Origin: Psychroserpens algicola
Lineage (GTDB): Bacteria; Bacteroidota; Bacteroidia; Flavobacteriales; Flavobacteriaceae
NCBI RefSeq assembly: GCF_014526325.1
Contig: NZ_JACNMJ010000001.1
Location: 992,001-1,056,000, forward strand
Length of the DNA: 64,000 nt
Direction of reading: 5' to 3'
In this document: positions 53,431 through 61,918 of the stretch, piece after piece
How positions within the stretch are numbered: position 1 is the stretch's first letter
Layout of the letters: every line of letters begins with the position of its first letter
The notes under the pieces: generated by a model
The model's database searches: none
What the model was told of the DNA's origin: nothing
The model's input: the letters and a program-made list of their open reading frames with translations, nothing else
Made by a program: the position numbers and the translations under genes

Positions 53431-54720
53431 ATGAAATACCATAAAATAGATTCTAAGCTTTTTATAAAAAACCGAAAAAATTTCATGTCAAAAATGAAAC
53501 CAAGTAGTCTTGCGGTTTTCAATTCTAATGACATTTATCCTATAAGTGCAGACAGTACGATGCCTTTTGAACAACATCGTGATATCTTTTATTTAAGTGG
53601 TGTAGATCAAGAAGAAAGTATACTCGTTTTATTTCCTGATTGTCCAAAAGAAAAGCATAGAGAAATCTTGTTCTTAAAAGAAACAAACGAACATATTGCA
53701 GTTTGGGAAGGTGAAAAGTTAACTAAAAAAGCTGCTTTCGAAACTTCTGGAATTAAAACGGTGTATTGGCTTCAGGATATGGAAAAAATCATGTTTGAAC
53801 TGATGACACAATGCGATACGGTTTATATTAATACAAATGAACATTATCGAGCATCTGTTGAAACTGAAACTCGAGAAGATCGATTTACCAAATGGCTAAA
53901 AGACAAATATCCTGCTCACTCGGTAGCTAAAAGCAACCCTATATTGCAACGTTTACGCTCAGTTAAAGATCAAATTGAGATTGATTTAATGCAGAAAGCC
54001 TGTGATATTACAGAGAAAGGGTTTAGGCGTATTTTAAACTTCGTTAAACCCGATGTTTGGGAATTTAATATTGAAGCCGAATTTATGCACGAGTTTTTAA
54101 ACAATCGCTCCAAAGGGTTTGCTTATACTCCAATTATAGCATCTGGAAATAATGCTAATGTATTGCACTATATTGAAAATAACCAGCAATGTAAAGCAGG
54201 TGATTTAATTCTATTTGATGTCGCTGCAGAATACGCCAATTATTCGAGTGATATGTCTAGAACGATACCTGTTTCTGGAAAATTTACCGATAGACAAAAA
54301 GCAGTTTATAATGCTGTAAACCGTGTAAAAAATGAAGCGACTAAGCTTTTGGTTCCAGGAACAATTTGGGCAGACTATCATGTTGAGGTAGGAAAATTAA
54401 TGACCTCTGAGTTATTAGGTTTGGGCTTATTAGATAAAGCAGATGTTCAAAATGAAAATAAAGACTGGCCTGCCTATAAGAAGTACTTTATGCATGGTAC
54501 CTCTCATCATATTGGATTAGACACACATGACTACGGAATTTTAACCGAACCAATGCAAGCTAATATGGTATTTACAGTTGAACCAGGTATTTACATTCCT
54601 AAAGAAGGTTTTGGTATTCGTCTTGAAGATGATGTGGTTATTCAAGAAAAAGGAGAGCCATTTAACCTGATGCGTAACATCCCTATTGAAGCTGATGAAA
54701 TTGAAGATTTGATGAATTAA
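53431..54720 (+). CDS. aminopeptidase P family (Xaa-Pro aminopeptidase)
   Basis: 429 residues, close to E. coli PepP (440). The pita-bread metal ligands are visible: D in LILFDVAAEY, D in SSDMSRTIPV, H in FMHGTSHHIGLDTHD, E in FTVEPGIYIP and E in GIRLEDDVVI. The N-terminal aminopeptidase-P domain is present (DSTMPFEQHRDIFYLSGV). It removes N-terminal residues preceding proline. The start codon lies 30 bp behind a terminator, so the promoter must be compressed into that gap or overlap the hairpin. Confidence 0.96.
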   Translation: MKYHKIDSKLFIKNRKNFMSKMKPSSLAVFNSNDIYPISADSTMPFEQHRDIFYLSGVDQEESILVLFPDCPKEKHREILFLKETNEHIAVWEGEKLTKKAAFETSGIKTVYWLQDMEKIMFELMTQCDTVYINTNEHYRASVETETREDRFTKWLKDKYPAHSVAKSNPILQRLRSVKDQIEIDLMQKACDITEKGFRRILNFVKPDVWEFNIEAEFMHEFLNNRSKGFAYTPIIASGNNANVLHYIENNQQCKAGDLILFDVAAEYANYSSDMSRTIPVSGKFTDRQKAVYNAVNRVKNEATKLLVPGTIWADYHVEVGKLMTSELLGLGLLDKADVQNENKDWPAYKKYFMHGTSHHIGLDTHDYGILTEPMQANMVFTVEPGIYIPKEGFGIRLEDDVVIQEKGEPFNLMRNIPIEADEIEDLMN

Positions 54721-54784
54721 CCGCTTTCTTGTTACAAATTTAGGGGTTCGTCGTTATATAATATAAACCTTCAAAACATAAATT

Positions 54785-55267
54785 ATGAAAAACGTAATTA
54801 TATTATGCCTGACCGTAGTGTGTTCAATACTAAGTTTAAAGGCTCAAGAACAACATGTAGAAGCAGCAACTCATTCTAACTGGGAAGTTAAAGTTATTAC
54901 AAGTGTAGAGTCCATTGTGCCCAATGGTCTTGGTCGTTCGAGATTGATTTCTGCAAATGAAGATAGAGATTTTAAAGAGTTTACTTCTGAACAAACTGAA
55001 GATGATAATACCAGAAACAAATCTAAACGAAAAGATATTCGAGTTAAAGATTTTGAAGAAACTAAACTATTAAACTTCTATAATCTTGGCGGTATTAGGT
55101 TTCAGAATATCGCGGCAAATGATGCGGTTATTTCATCAAAACTTACAGCTATGCTGGCCGAAGGATGGGATTTGGCTTTTGTTACCAGTGCTGTCGAAAG
55201 CGATGCTGGAGGCGATGATGGTCAAGGCATTTTTATTACGCGTTATATCTTTAAAAGAAAACTATAA
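54785..55267 (+). CDS. secreted protein, DUF4177-like
   Basis: 160 residues with signal peptide 1-20 (ending LKA-Q). The body NWEVKVITSVESI... LTAMLAEGWDLAFVTSAVES resembles DUF4177-type proteins, where a strand is followed by L-n-x2-a-x2-GW-e/d-L-v. This is a tentative recall. A charged region (TEDDNTRNKSKRKD) separates the two halves. It is likely periplasmic. Its terminator hairpin falls inside the end of the convergent brnQ gene. No functional clue from neighbours. Confidence 0.72.
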   Translation: MKNVIILCLTVVCSILSLKAQEQHVEAATHSNWEVKVITSVESIVPNGLGRSRLISANEDRDFKEFTSEQTEDDNTRNKSKRKDIRVKDFEETKLLNFYNLGGIRFQNIAANDAVISSKLTAMLAEGWDLAFVTSAVESDAGGDDGQGIFITRYIFKRKL

Positions 55268-55273
55268 AAAAAC

Positions 55274-56602
55274 TTAAGCGTCGCAATGTTTATCATTGCG
55301 ACTTTTTTTTATTCTATGCTTGATGCTTTTTTTGAAGATGGAAATGACCAACGTTAGTAGTGCAGGTATTACCCAACCTAAATTATGCTTTGCTAAGGGG
55401 ATGTGACTAATAAGTTTGCTTAAGCTGTCTGAAGGACTTATAAATCCTAAAACATCTGGAATGCTAAATAAAAATGTCACAATAACTACGGCTCTAAATA
55501 CAAAAGGAGTTGAATATTGCTTTGGTAGCACATTGAGTAAAATCAGTACAATAGTGATAGGATATATAAAGTATAAAACCGGTATGGCAATAATAATGAT
55601 TGAATGAAAATCCAGTTGACCTACAATAACTCCAAAAACACAGGCAATAATAGCAGTACATATATATACAAGTTGCGAGTTGCCCAGTAAGCCTTTAAAG
55701 TAATCTGCTGTTCCGGCAATAATTCCAATTGCAGTAGTAAAACATGCCAGTGAAATTAAAATACTCAACACTGTATTGCCAAAGTTGCCCAAAGCGGCAA
55801 TACTAATTCCGCGAAGTAAATTTGCACGTTGCATATCACTGCTTAAATTCTCGTTGATATTTATTTCAGAACCATAATATGCACCAACTGAGATAAGTCC
55901 GGCATAAATAATAAATAGTCCTAAACCAGCAATCCAGCCCGACTTAGCAATTAAAGTTTTCTTATCCTCAAAACTCCCTTTATGTCTTAGGTTAATTGAA
56001 ATTATAATCACAGCTCCAACAACTACGGCACCAATAGCATCAAAGGTTTGATAGCCTTCTAAAATCCCAGCAACCATCGGTGTTTCAAATTGAGATATGC
56101 TTGTGCTCATTTCAGAAGAAAATAAACCAATACCAATAACCATTAACAGCATTATTACAATTAAAGGAGTTAAGAATTTACCAATAAAACTTAGGATTTT
56201 TGAACGATTGAGTACAAAAACTAGGACCAATGCAAAATAAATGGTACTTGTTAATAATGGGCTAGTTTCAAAAACAGGATGTATGGCAATTTCATGAGTT
56301 GCTGCAGCAGTTCGTGGCGAAGGAATTGCTACTGCAATGATGTAAATAAGTATGCAATAGATCAAACTGAATTTAGGAGATACCTTTTTACCAAAATCAT
56401 ATAAAGTACCTTGTAATTTAGCATGTGCTAAAATGCCAATGATAGGAATAACTACAGCAGTAATCATAAAACCAATTGCGACCCAAAACCAATTGTCTCC
56501 AGCATTATAACCTAAAAGAGGAGGTAGCAATAAGTTTCCAGCACCAAAAAAGAGTGAAAAAAGAGCGAAACTCGTTATAAATAGGTCTTTAGTTTTATTC
56601 AT
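55274..56602 (-). CDS. brnQ: branched-chain amino acid transport system II carrier protein
   Basis: 442 residues, about 12 hydrophobic segments, with the family start LFITSFALFSLFFGAGNLLLPP, which is almost diagnostic for BrnQ/LivK-type sodium- or proton-coupled carriers of leucine, isoleucine and valine. It acts in the inner membrane. The C-terminus is basic (RIKKSRNDKHCDA) and its codons are shared with a terminator used by the convergent upstream gene. It is divergent from a hydrolase gene across 36 bp. Confidence 0.95.
   Translation of the reverse strand: MNKTKDLFITSFALFSLFFGAGNLLLPPLLGYNAGDNWFWVAIGFMITAVVIPIIGILAHAKLQGTLYDFGKKVSPKFSLIYCILIYIIAVAIPSPRTAAATHEIAIHPVFETSPLLTSTIYFALVLVFVLNRSKILSFIGKFLTPLIVIMLLMVIGIGLFSSEMSTSISQFETPMVAGILEGYQTFDAIGAVVVGAVIIISINLRHKGSFEDKKTLIAKSGWIAGLGLFIIYAGLISVGAYYGSEININENLSSDMQRANLLRGISIAALGNFGNTVLSILISLACFTTAIGIIAGTADYFKGLLGNSQLVYICTAIIACVFGVIVGQLDFHSIIIIAIPVLYFIYPITIVLILLNVLPKQYSTPFVFRAVVIVTFLFSIPDVLGFISPSDSLSKLISHIPLAKHNLGWVIPALLTLVISIFKKSIKHRIKKSRNDKHCDA
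55280..55310 (+). terminator. intrinsic terminator overlapping the brnQ 3' end
   Basis: GTCGCAATG (55280-55288) pairs perfectly with CATTGCGAC (55294-55302), loop TTTAT, then T8. The same bases encode the last residues of BrnQ on the other strand. Confidence 0.92.
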
Positions 56603-56613
56603 TATATGATTTT

Positions 56614-56621
56614 TATATTTG
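56614..56621 (+). promoter_or_regulatory. -7 promoter element of the 56639 hydrolase gene
   Basis: TATATTTG is a perfect TAnnTTTG, giving a leader of about 13 nt. The region expected for -33 lies in the first codons of brnQ and shows only TTT. Confidence 0.5.
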
Positions 56622-56638
56622 TCTAATATAGTATAATT

Positions 56639-57412
56639 ATGATTTTACAATACAAAGACATCCCTGTTTTTTATGAAGATGAAGGAAAAGGAAAAGCTAT
56701 AATATTGCTTCATGGGTTTCTTGAAAATTCTACAATGTGGACAGACATTAAATCTATGCTGGTTGTAAATCACAGGGTAATCTGTATCGATTTGCTTGGG
56801 CATGGTAAAACGGGTTGTCTGGGTTATATGCACTCAATGCGTATGATGGCAGATACGGTTTTAGCTGTTTTATCTCATTTAAAAATACAAAGTTATAGTG
56901 TTATTGGTCACTCAATGGGAGGTTATGTAGCCTTAGAGCTTGCTGAAAAACAGCCTAAACAAATATTAGGATTGTGCTTGATGAATTCTACTTATGAAGC
57001 AGATGATGATGAACGTAAAACCCTTCGGAAAAGAGCTAATAAAATAGCAAAAACGAGTTATGAAAATTTAGTGCGACTTTCGTTTACTAATTTGTTTTCT
57101 GATGACAGTAGAGTACTCTATAAAAAAGCACTAGAAGACGCTTTGGCTCAAGCGTTGAAAACACCGTTACAAGGCTATTTAGCTGCACAAGAAGGGATGA
57201 TGAGCAGAAAGAATAAATTGGAGTTCTTTAAAACTTGGAATGCAAAAAAACTTATAATAATTGGAAAAAAAGATCCAGTTGTAAATGGTGAACGTATACT
57301 AAATGAGACTAAAGAGACGTCTATTGTTTGCGAGCAATTGTCTTTAGGACATATGAGTTATATTGAAAATAAGAAGGAATTATCTTACTTAATTAAACAT
57401 TTCGTCGAATAA
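56639..57412 (+). CDS. alpha/beta hydrolase
   Basis: 257 residues. The oxyanion segment LLHGFLENSTMWTDI, the nucleophile elbow GHSMGGYVALELA, an acid in LIIIGKKDPVV and the histidine in LGHMSYIEN give a full triad with the spacing of the MenH/BioH/haloperoxidase group. It is a cytoplasmic serine hydrolase. MenH-like activity in menaquinone synthesis is possible but no men gene is near. It is divergent from brnQ. Confidence 0.9.
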   Translation: MILQYKDIPVFYEDEGKGKAIILLHGFLENSTMWTDIKSMLVVNHRVICIDLLGHGKTGCLGYMHSMRMMADTVLAVLSHLKIQSYSVIGHSMGGYVALELAEKQPKQILGLCLMNSTYEADDDERKTLRKRANKIAKTSYENLVRLSFTNLFSDDSRVLYKKALEDALAQALKTPLQGYLAAQEGMMSRKNKLEFFKTWNAKKLIIIGKKDPVVNGERILNETKETSIVCEQLSLGHMSYIENKKELSYLIKHFVE

Positions 57413-57459
57413 AAATACTTTTAAACCTAATTATTAACTTTTTTTTCTAAGTTTACTAT

Positions 57460-57470
57460 CCCCAAATCTA
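57460..57470 (+). promoter_or_regulatory. possible sRNA pairing site in the leader of the 57477 gene
   Basis: CCCCAAATCTA, six bases before the start codon, is an exact 11-nt reverse complement of TAGATTTGGGG in both candidate small RNAs. CCATGAA at the start codon and CTACT just inside the gene also fit the antisense of the RNA. Confidence 0.45.
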
Positions 57471-57476
57471 AGAGCC

Positions 57477-57743
57477 ATGAAAAAAGCTACTACAAAGACA
57501 TCCAGTCCGTTAAGAATTTACTGCGACATTTTTGGTCATAAATACGAAATGACTAAAAAAGTAACATCTCACGTAAAAGAGTACACTTGTAAGTGTTGTA
57601 AACGCCAACTAACTACAAATGGGAACGGAAAACTTACCGAGTTAACACCTAAATATCAAGAAATAAATGCCATTTTAGAAGACATTTATACACGCAGAAT
57701 GATGCGTTTAAAGAGTAAAACGCTCAGTTCGTCGATATATTAG
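57477..57743 (+). CDS. small zinc-ribbon-like protein A
   Basis: 88 residues. After a basic N-terminus it has Y-C-D-I-F-G-H-K-Y, then a histidine (SHVKEY), then C-K-C-C-K: a C-x3-GH...C-x2-C arrangement that could bind one zinc ion. The second half is NGNGKLTELTPKYQEINAILEDIYTRRMMRLKSK, a predicted helix with a basic end. It is a paralogue of the next gene and, more distantly, of the one at 59281. Similar short C-x3-GH proteins are known as DUF1660-like or hypothetical; I do not know a function. The leader matches the candidate sRNAs. Confidence 0.75.
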   Translation: MKKATTKTSSPLRIYCDIFGHKYEMTKKVTSHVKEYTCKCCKRQLTTNGNGKLTELTPKYQEINAILEDIYTRRMMRLKSKTLSSSIY

Positions 57744-57817
57744 TGTAAAATTCTCACCTTATTAGATGATTTTTTATATTTAAGCATCCTCTAATTTAAT
57801 ATCTAAAACCATAAAAG

Positions 57818-58084
57818 GTGAAAAGTCTCTATTGTTCAATTTTTGGGCATCAGTACGAAGTCTCAAAAAATATAACGTATCACGTTAAAGAATACAAATG
57901 CTCACACTGCAAATCACAAGCAACCACGAGCGGAAATGGTGGTCTAACCCTCTTGACACCTAAATACAAAGAAATTAATTCAGTTTTAGAGCGCATTCAC
58001 AATAAGCGCATATCCAGAATTAAACGACAGGCATCAGAAAAATCGACAGAAAATTTGCTGGATTTTACGCCTCATTTTTCATAG
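57818..58084 (+). CDS. small zinc-ribbon-like protein B
   Basis: 88 residues from a GTG start (GTG-AAA-AGT); no upstream in-frame ATG exists, and the position matching the start codon of protein A reads ATA and is out of frame. YCSIFGHQYEVSKNITYHVKEYKCSHCKSQ keeps the C-x3-GH...H...C-x2-C pattern, followed by SGNGGLTLLTPKYKEINSVLERIHNKR, closely similar to protein A. The last 20 bases overlap the 3' end of convergent thiL. The function is unknown; the basic tail and single zinc site might bind nucleic acid. Confidence 0.72.
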   Translation: MKSLYCSIFGHQYEVSKNITYHVKEYKCSHCKSQATTSGNGGLTLLTPKYKEINSVLERIHNKRISRIKRQASEKSTENLLDFTPHFS

Positions 58085-59117
58085 CATTCCAACCTTTTGC
58101 AATGATAGGAACAACTTGTTCGCCTCTGGTGATTAGGTGCATTCCTCTTTCTTTTTCAGTTATATACCCAATTACAGTTAAGTTAGGGTTGCCCTTTATT
58201 TTTGGAAAATCTTGTTGAGAAATAGTCATCAATAACTCATAATCTTCTCCACCATTTAAAGCTATTGTAGTACTATCGATATTAAATTCTTCACAAGTAG
58301 AAATAACCTGCGGATCTAACGGAATTTTATTTTCATAAATTTCAACACCTACATCACTTTGCTTACAAAGATGAATGGCCTCAGACGACAATCCGTCACT
58401 AATATCAATCATTGCTGTTGGTTTGACCTCTAATTGTTTTAGAAGTGCGACAATATCTTTTCGGGCTTCAGGTTTCAATTGGCGCTCAATAATATAGGTA
58501 TAAGGATCTAAATCCGGCTGATTTTGAGGGTTGACCTTAAACACTTCTTTTTCTCGTTCTAGTACTTGTAATCCCATATAGGCAGCGCCAATATCTCCAG
58601 TAACAACTAATAAATCATTAGGCTTGGCACCACTGCGATACACCACGTCTTTTTTATTTACTTCTCCAATGGCTGTAACAGAAATAATTAATCCAGTTGT
58701 TGATGAGGTTGTGTCACCACCAATCACATCTATGTTATAAATTTTTGCTACGGTTTCAATTCCAGCGTATAATTCTTCAAGAGCTTCAAGCGGGAAACGA
58801 TTAGAAACAGCGATTGATACTGTAATTTGAGTTGCCTCAGCATTCATAGCATACACATCACTCAAATTAACAACTACAGCTTTGTAACCTAAATGTTTTA
58901 GTGGTACATAGCTCAAGTCAAAATGAACATTTTCAACCAGTAAATCGGTAGTGACAACTATCTGTTTAGATTTGTGGTCTAAAACTGCGGCGTCATCACC
59001 TATGCTTTTAACTGTAGATTTGTGTTTAATGTCAAAATTCTTGGTTAAATGCTCTATGAGACCAAATTCTCCTAATTGCTCTAATGAGGTGCGCGATTGA
59101 TTTTTATCTTCTATCAT
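58065..59117 (-). CDS. thiL: thiamine-monophosphate kinase
   Basis: 350 residues (E. coli 325). Signature segments: IGDDAAVLD (metal and ATP), VIGGDTTSS, LLVVTGDIGAAYMG, MIDISDGLSSEAIHLC and NGGEDYELLMT, all typical of ThiL in the PurM/ThiL fold. It phosphorylates thiamine monophosphate to the diphosphate cofactor. The start ATG lies 4 bp after a -7 box, so the mRNA may be leaderless. No other thiamine gene is near; its neighbours are small zinc-ribbon genes on the opposite strand. Confidence 0.97.
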   Translation of the reverse strand: MIEDKNQSRTSLEQLGEFGLIEHLTKNFDIKHKSTVKSIGDDAAVLDHKSKQIVVTTDLLVENVHFDLSYVPLKHLGYKAVVVNLSDVYAMNAEATQITVSIAVSNRFPLEALEELYAGIETVAKIYNIDVIGGDTTSSTTGLIISVTAIGEVNKKDVVYRSGAKPNDLLVVTGDIGAAYMGLQVLEREKEVFKVNPQNQPDLDPYTYIIERQLKPEARKDIVALLKQLEVKPTAMIDISDGLSSEAIHLCKQSDVGVEIYENKIPLDPQVISTCEEFNIDSTTIALNGGEDYELLMTISQQDFPKIKGNPNLTVIGYITEKERGMHLITRGEQVVPIIAKGWNAMKNEA

Positions 59118-59121
59118 TCTG

Positions 59122-59129
59122 CAAAAATA
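59122..59129 (-). promoter_or_regulatory. -7 promoter element of thiL
   Basis: TATTTTTG on the minus strand ends four bases before the thiL ATG. Given the normal spacing from -7 to start site, transcription would begin at or next to the start codon. Confidence 0.5.
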
Positions 59130-59258
59130 GTAGCTTTTTTTAAAGCAATGTATGGATTTAAGGTATTTTTAAGGGCTTCGGAAATCTTAAAAGATGTATT
59201 TCATCGAAAATACATGTATTTTATCGGTACTAACGACAATAATGATTAAGTTAGGCGT

Positions 59259-59283
59259 CCCAAATCTTATTAAACCTACTATG
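59259..59283 (+). promoter_or_regulatory. possible sRNA pairing site in the leader of the 59281 gene
   Basis: CCCAAATCT (59259-59267) is the exact complement of AGATTTGGG in the candidate sRNAs, and TTAAACCTACTATG (59270-59283) fits the antisense of their loop (CATAAGTAGGTTAA) with two single-base gaps, reaching into the start codon. Confidence 0.4.
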
Positions 59284-59520
59284 CAAACCAACAGAACTAA
59301 CGAACTGTCGTGTTCCGTCTTTGGACACAATTTAGAACGTTCATCAGTGGCATCTCATACGAATCGTCAATTGGTGTGTAAAACCTGTAACTCAAATGTT
59401 TCGGTTACTGAAGATGGTGACTTCAATATGCTTCCTTTTAAAAACCGTGATATTAAAACAGCTTTAAGACAGCTTTTTATTTTAAAAAACCAGAATTCAA
59501 ATCGGCAATTTTCAGTTTAA
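59281..59520 (+). CDS. small zinc-ribbon-like protein C
   Basis: 79 residues from ATG 59281; a longer frame from 59194 starts inside the leader. S-C-S-V-F-G-H-N-L, then H (SHTNRQL), then C-K-T-C gives the same C-x3-GH...H...C-x2-C pattern as proteins A and B, with a diverged C-terminal helix (LPFKNRDIKTALRQLFILKN). It is the most distant of the three paralogues that surround thiL. The function is unknown. Its leader, like that of protein A, matches the candidate sRNAs. Confidence 0.7.
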   Translation: MQTNRTNELSCSVFGHNLERSSVASHTNRQLVCKTCNSNVSVTEDGDFNMLPFKNRDIKTALRQLFILKNQNSNRQFSV

Positions 59521-59641
59521 AAAACCTGTAAATTAACCCTCGCGTTTTTTTTATTCCTTATTCTCTATCTCCATAATGGGAATCAATGCCATTATTTACT
59601 AATATAATGTTAGGAAATATGGATAAACCCTACTTATGTCT

Positions 59642-59671
59642 TATATTTGCACTCTATTTAGATAAAATCTA
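59642..59671 (+). promoter_or_regulatory. promoter -7 element and operator-like dyad of the suf operon
   Basis: TATATTTG (59642-59649) is a perfect -7 box. The transcribed leader then holds TAGAT-AAA-ATCTA (59659-59671), a small dyad placed where an iron or Fe-S responsive repressor could bind. No exact TTG -33 is seen. Confidence 0.5.
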
Positions 59672-59679
59672 TTTAAGAC

Positions 59680-60009
59680 ATGATTAAAGTATCAGATACA
59701 GCTAAAAAGAAAGTTATTGAGCTTATGAGTGATGATGGCTTTAGCGCTACTACCGACTTTATTAGAGTAGGCGTTAAAAGTGGAGGATGCTCTGGTCTAT
59801 CCTATGACTTAAAGTTTGATAAAGAACAAAAAGAAGACGATAAAATCTTTGAAGACAATGGTGTTAAAATTATTGTAGACAAAAAGAGCTTTTTATATTT
59901 AATTGGAACAACCTTAGAATATTCTGGAGGTTTAAATGGTGCTGGATTTGTATTTAATAATCCTAATGCCAACAGAACCTGTGGTTGTGGAGAATCATTT
60001 TCACTTTAA
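59680..60009 (+). CDS. sufA: iron-sulfur cluster assembly accessory protein (A-type carrier)
   Basis: 109 residues, the normal length for SufA/IscA/ErpA. The three cluster-binding cysteines are in SGGCSGLSYDLKF and RTCGCGESFSL near the C-terminus (C-x-C). It accepts clusters from the SufBCD scaffold and hands them to apoproteins. It is first in the suf operon, 9 bp before sufB. Assignment to SufA rather than ErpA is by gene context. Confidence 0.93.
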   Translation: MIKVSDTAKKKVIELMSDDGFSATTDFIRVGVKSGGCSGLSYDLKFDKEQKEDDKIFEDNGVKIIVDKKSFLYLIGTTLEYSGGLNGAGFVFNNPNANRTCGCGESFSL

Positions 60010-60018
60010 AAACAATTT

Positions 60019-61470
60019 ATGAGCAATAAATATACAGAAGACGATCTACGCGAAGAGTTAAAAACCAAAGAATACGAATATGGTTTTTATACTGATATTG
60101 AGTCTGAAACCTTTCCCAATGGTTTAAACGAAGATATCGTACGCGCTATTTCAAAGAAAAAGGAAGAACCAGAATGGATGACCGAATGGCGTTTGGAAGC
60201 GTTCAAGGTGTGGAAAGAAATGACTGAGCCAGAATGGGCAAATGTACATTATAAAAAACCAGATTTTCAGGGGATTTCTTATTATTCTGCTCCTAATAGC
60301 AAACCAAAATACGATAGTATTGATGAGGTTGATCCAGAGCTTTTAGCCACATTTGAAAAACTGGGAATTTCTCTTGATGAACAGAAAAAACTAGCTGGTG
60401 TAGCTATGGATGTTGTTGTAGATTCTGTTTCGGTTGCAACAACTTTCAAAAAGACCTTAGGCGAAAAAGGAATCATCTTTATGAGTATTTCTGAAGCGAT
60501 CAAAGAACATCCAGAACTTGTTAGAAAATATATCGGAACCGTTGTTCCGCAGAAAGACAATTTTTATGCAGCACTTAATAGTGCCGTGTTTAGTGATGGT
60601 AGTTTTTGCTACATCCCTAAAGGAGTTCGTTGCCCAATGGAACTCTCAACATATTTTAGAATTAACCAGGCAGGAACAGGTCAATTTGAAAGAACTCTGG
60701 TTGTTGCCGATGAAGGGAGTTATGTGAGTTATCTTGAAGGGTGTACTGCTCCTAGTCGAGATGAAAATCAATTGCATGCCGCTGTTGTAGAGCTAATCGC
60801 ATTAGATGATGCCGAAATTAAGTACTCAACAGTTCAAAACTGGTACCCTGGAAATGCTGAAGGTAAAGGTGGTGTTTACAATTTTGTTACCAAAAGAGGT
60901 TTGTGTGAGAAAAATGCAAAAATTTCTTGGACGCAAGTTGAAACCGGAAGTGCCGTGACTTGGAAATATCCTTCATGTGTACTAAAGGGTGATAATTCGG
61001 TAGGTGAGTTTTATTCTATTGCTGTGACCAATAATTACCAACAAGCAGATACGGGAACCAAGATGATTCACTTAGGTAAGAATACAAAGTCGACCATTAT
61101 CTCTAAAGGTATTTCTGCTGGGAAGTCTCAAAATTCATATCGCGGATTGGTGCAAATTAGTTCACGAGCTGATAATGCTCGAAATTTTTCCCAATGTGAT
61201 AGTTTATTAATGGGTAACGAATGTGGTGCACATACCTTTCCGTATATCGAAGCAAAAAATAAAACGGCTCAAATAGAACACGAAGCCACCACAAGTAAAA
61301 TTGGTGAAGATCAAATTTTTTATTGCAACCAACGTGGCATTGATACCGAAAAAGCAATTGCACTTATCGTTAATGGGTTTAGTAAAGAGGTACTCAATAA
61401 ATTACCAATGGAATTTGCTGTAGAAGCTCAAAAATTATTAGAAATAAGTCTCGAAGGTTCTGTAGGATAA
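60019..61470 (+). CDS. sufB: Fe-S cluster assembly protein SufB
   Basis: 483 residues (E. coli 495). The conserved segments [40 protein letters not shown] and the C-terminal beta-helix ([21 protein letters not shown]) are present; the last includes the cysteine and histidine region that builds the nascent cluster. It forms the SufBC2D scaffold in the cytoplasm. A lipoprotein gene follows after 9 bp instead of sufC directly. Confidence 0.98.
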   Translation: MSNKYTEDDLREELKTKEYEYGFYTDIESETFPNGLNEDIVRAISKKKEEPEWMTEWRLEAFKVWKEMTEPEWANVHYKKPDFQGISYYSAPNSKPKYDSIDEVDPELLATFEKLGISLDEQKKLAGVAMDVVVDSVSVATTFKKTLGEKGIIFMSISEAIKEHPELVRKYIGTVVPQKDNFYAALNSAVFSDGSFCYIPKGVRCPMELSTYFRINQAGTGQFERTLVVADEGSYVSYLEGCTAPSRDENQLHAAVVELIALDDAEIKYSTVQNWYPGNAEGKGGVYNFVTKRGLCEKNAKISWTQVETGSAVTWKYPSCVLKGDNSVGEFYSIAVTNNYQQADTGTKMIHLGKNTKSTIISKGISAGKSQNSYRGLVQISSRADNARNFSQCDSLLMGNECGAHTFPYIEAKNKTAQIEHEATTSKIGEDQIFYCNQRGIDTEKAIALIVNGFSKEVLNKLPMEFAVEAQKLLEISLEGSVG

Positions 61471-61479
61471 ACGTATACT

Positions 61480-61917
61480 ATGAAAAAAGCACTTGTATTA
61501 ATGATGATATTTACAGCGTTTATGAGTTGTAAAGACGATCAGAAAAAAGAAGCAGATATAACATCAGAAGAAAAAACTGTAGTTGCTAAAGAGGGTAAAA
61601 CCATAAAGCAAAGTGATGGTAATATAGCAATTCACGGTAAATTTCTATTTGATAAAGCAAACAATGCAGCTGTGTTATTAACCCCAAATCAAATGTATGG
61701 GATAGTTATAAACGATCAAGCAGAAGCATTAAACGCTCAGGTTGAACCTTATAAAGAAGATCAGTATACAATGGTGCCAGTTACTATTCGTGGACGAATT
61801 TTTAAAAATGAAGGGTCTAAAGATGAGTGGGAACATAAAATTGAAATTAAAGAGATATTAAAAGTTTCTGAGCCAGAATCAGAAGACAAGGACGTTATAA
61901 AATTAGGAAGTAAATAG
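61480..61917 (+). CDS. lipoprotein of unknown function inside the suf operon
   Basis: 145 residues. Signal peptide [17 protein letters not shown] with lipidation at C17 followed by KDDQKKE, an acidic/lysine stretch like a surface-export signal. The body ([31 protein letters not shown]... [12 protein letters not shown]) is a short beta-rich domain that might be an OB-like fold; no cysteine besides the lipid anchor, so it does not carry a cluster itself. It sits 9 bp after sufB and 1 bp before sufC, so it is co-translated with cytoplasmic Fe-S assembly proteins although it must be in the envelope. The role is unknown. Confidence 0.8.
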   Translation: MKKALVLMMIFTAFMSCKDDQKKEADITSEEKTVVAKEGKTIKQSDGNIAIHGKFLFDKANNAAVLLTPNQMYGIVINDQAEALNAQVEPYKEDQYTMVPVTIRGRIFKNEGSKDEWEHKIEIKEILKVSEPESEDKDVIKLGSK

Positions 61918-61918
61918 G

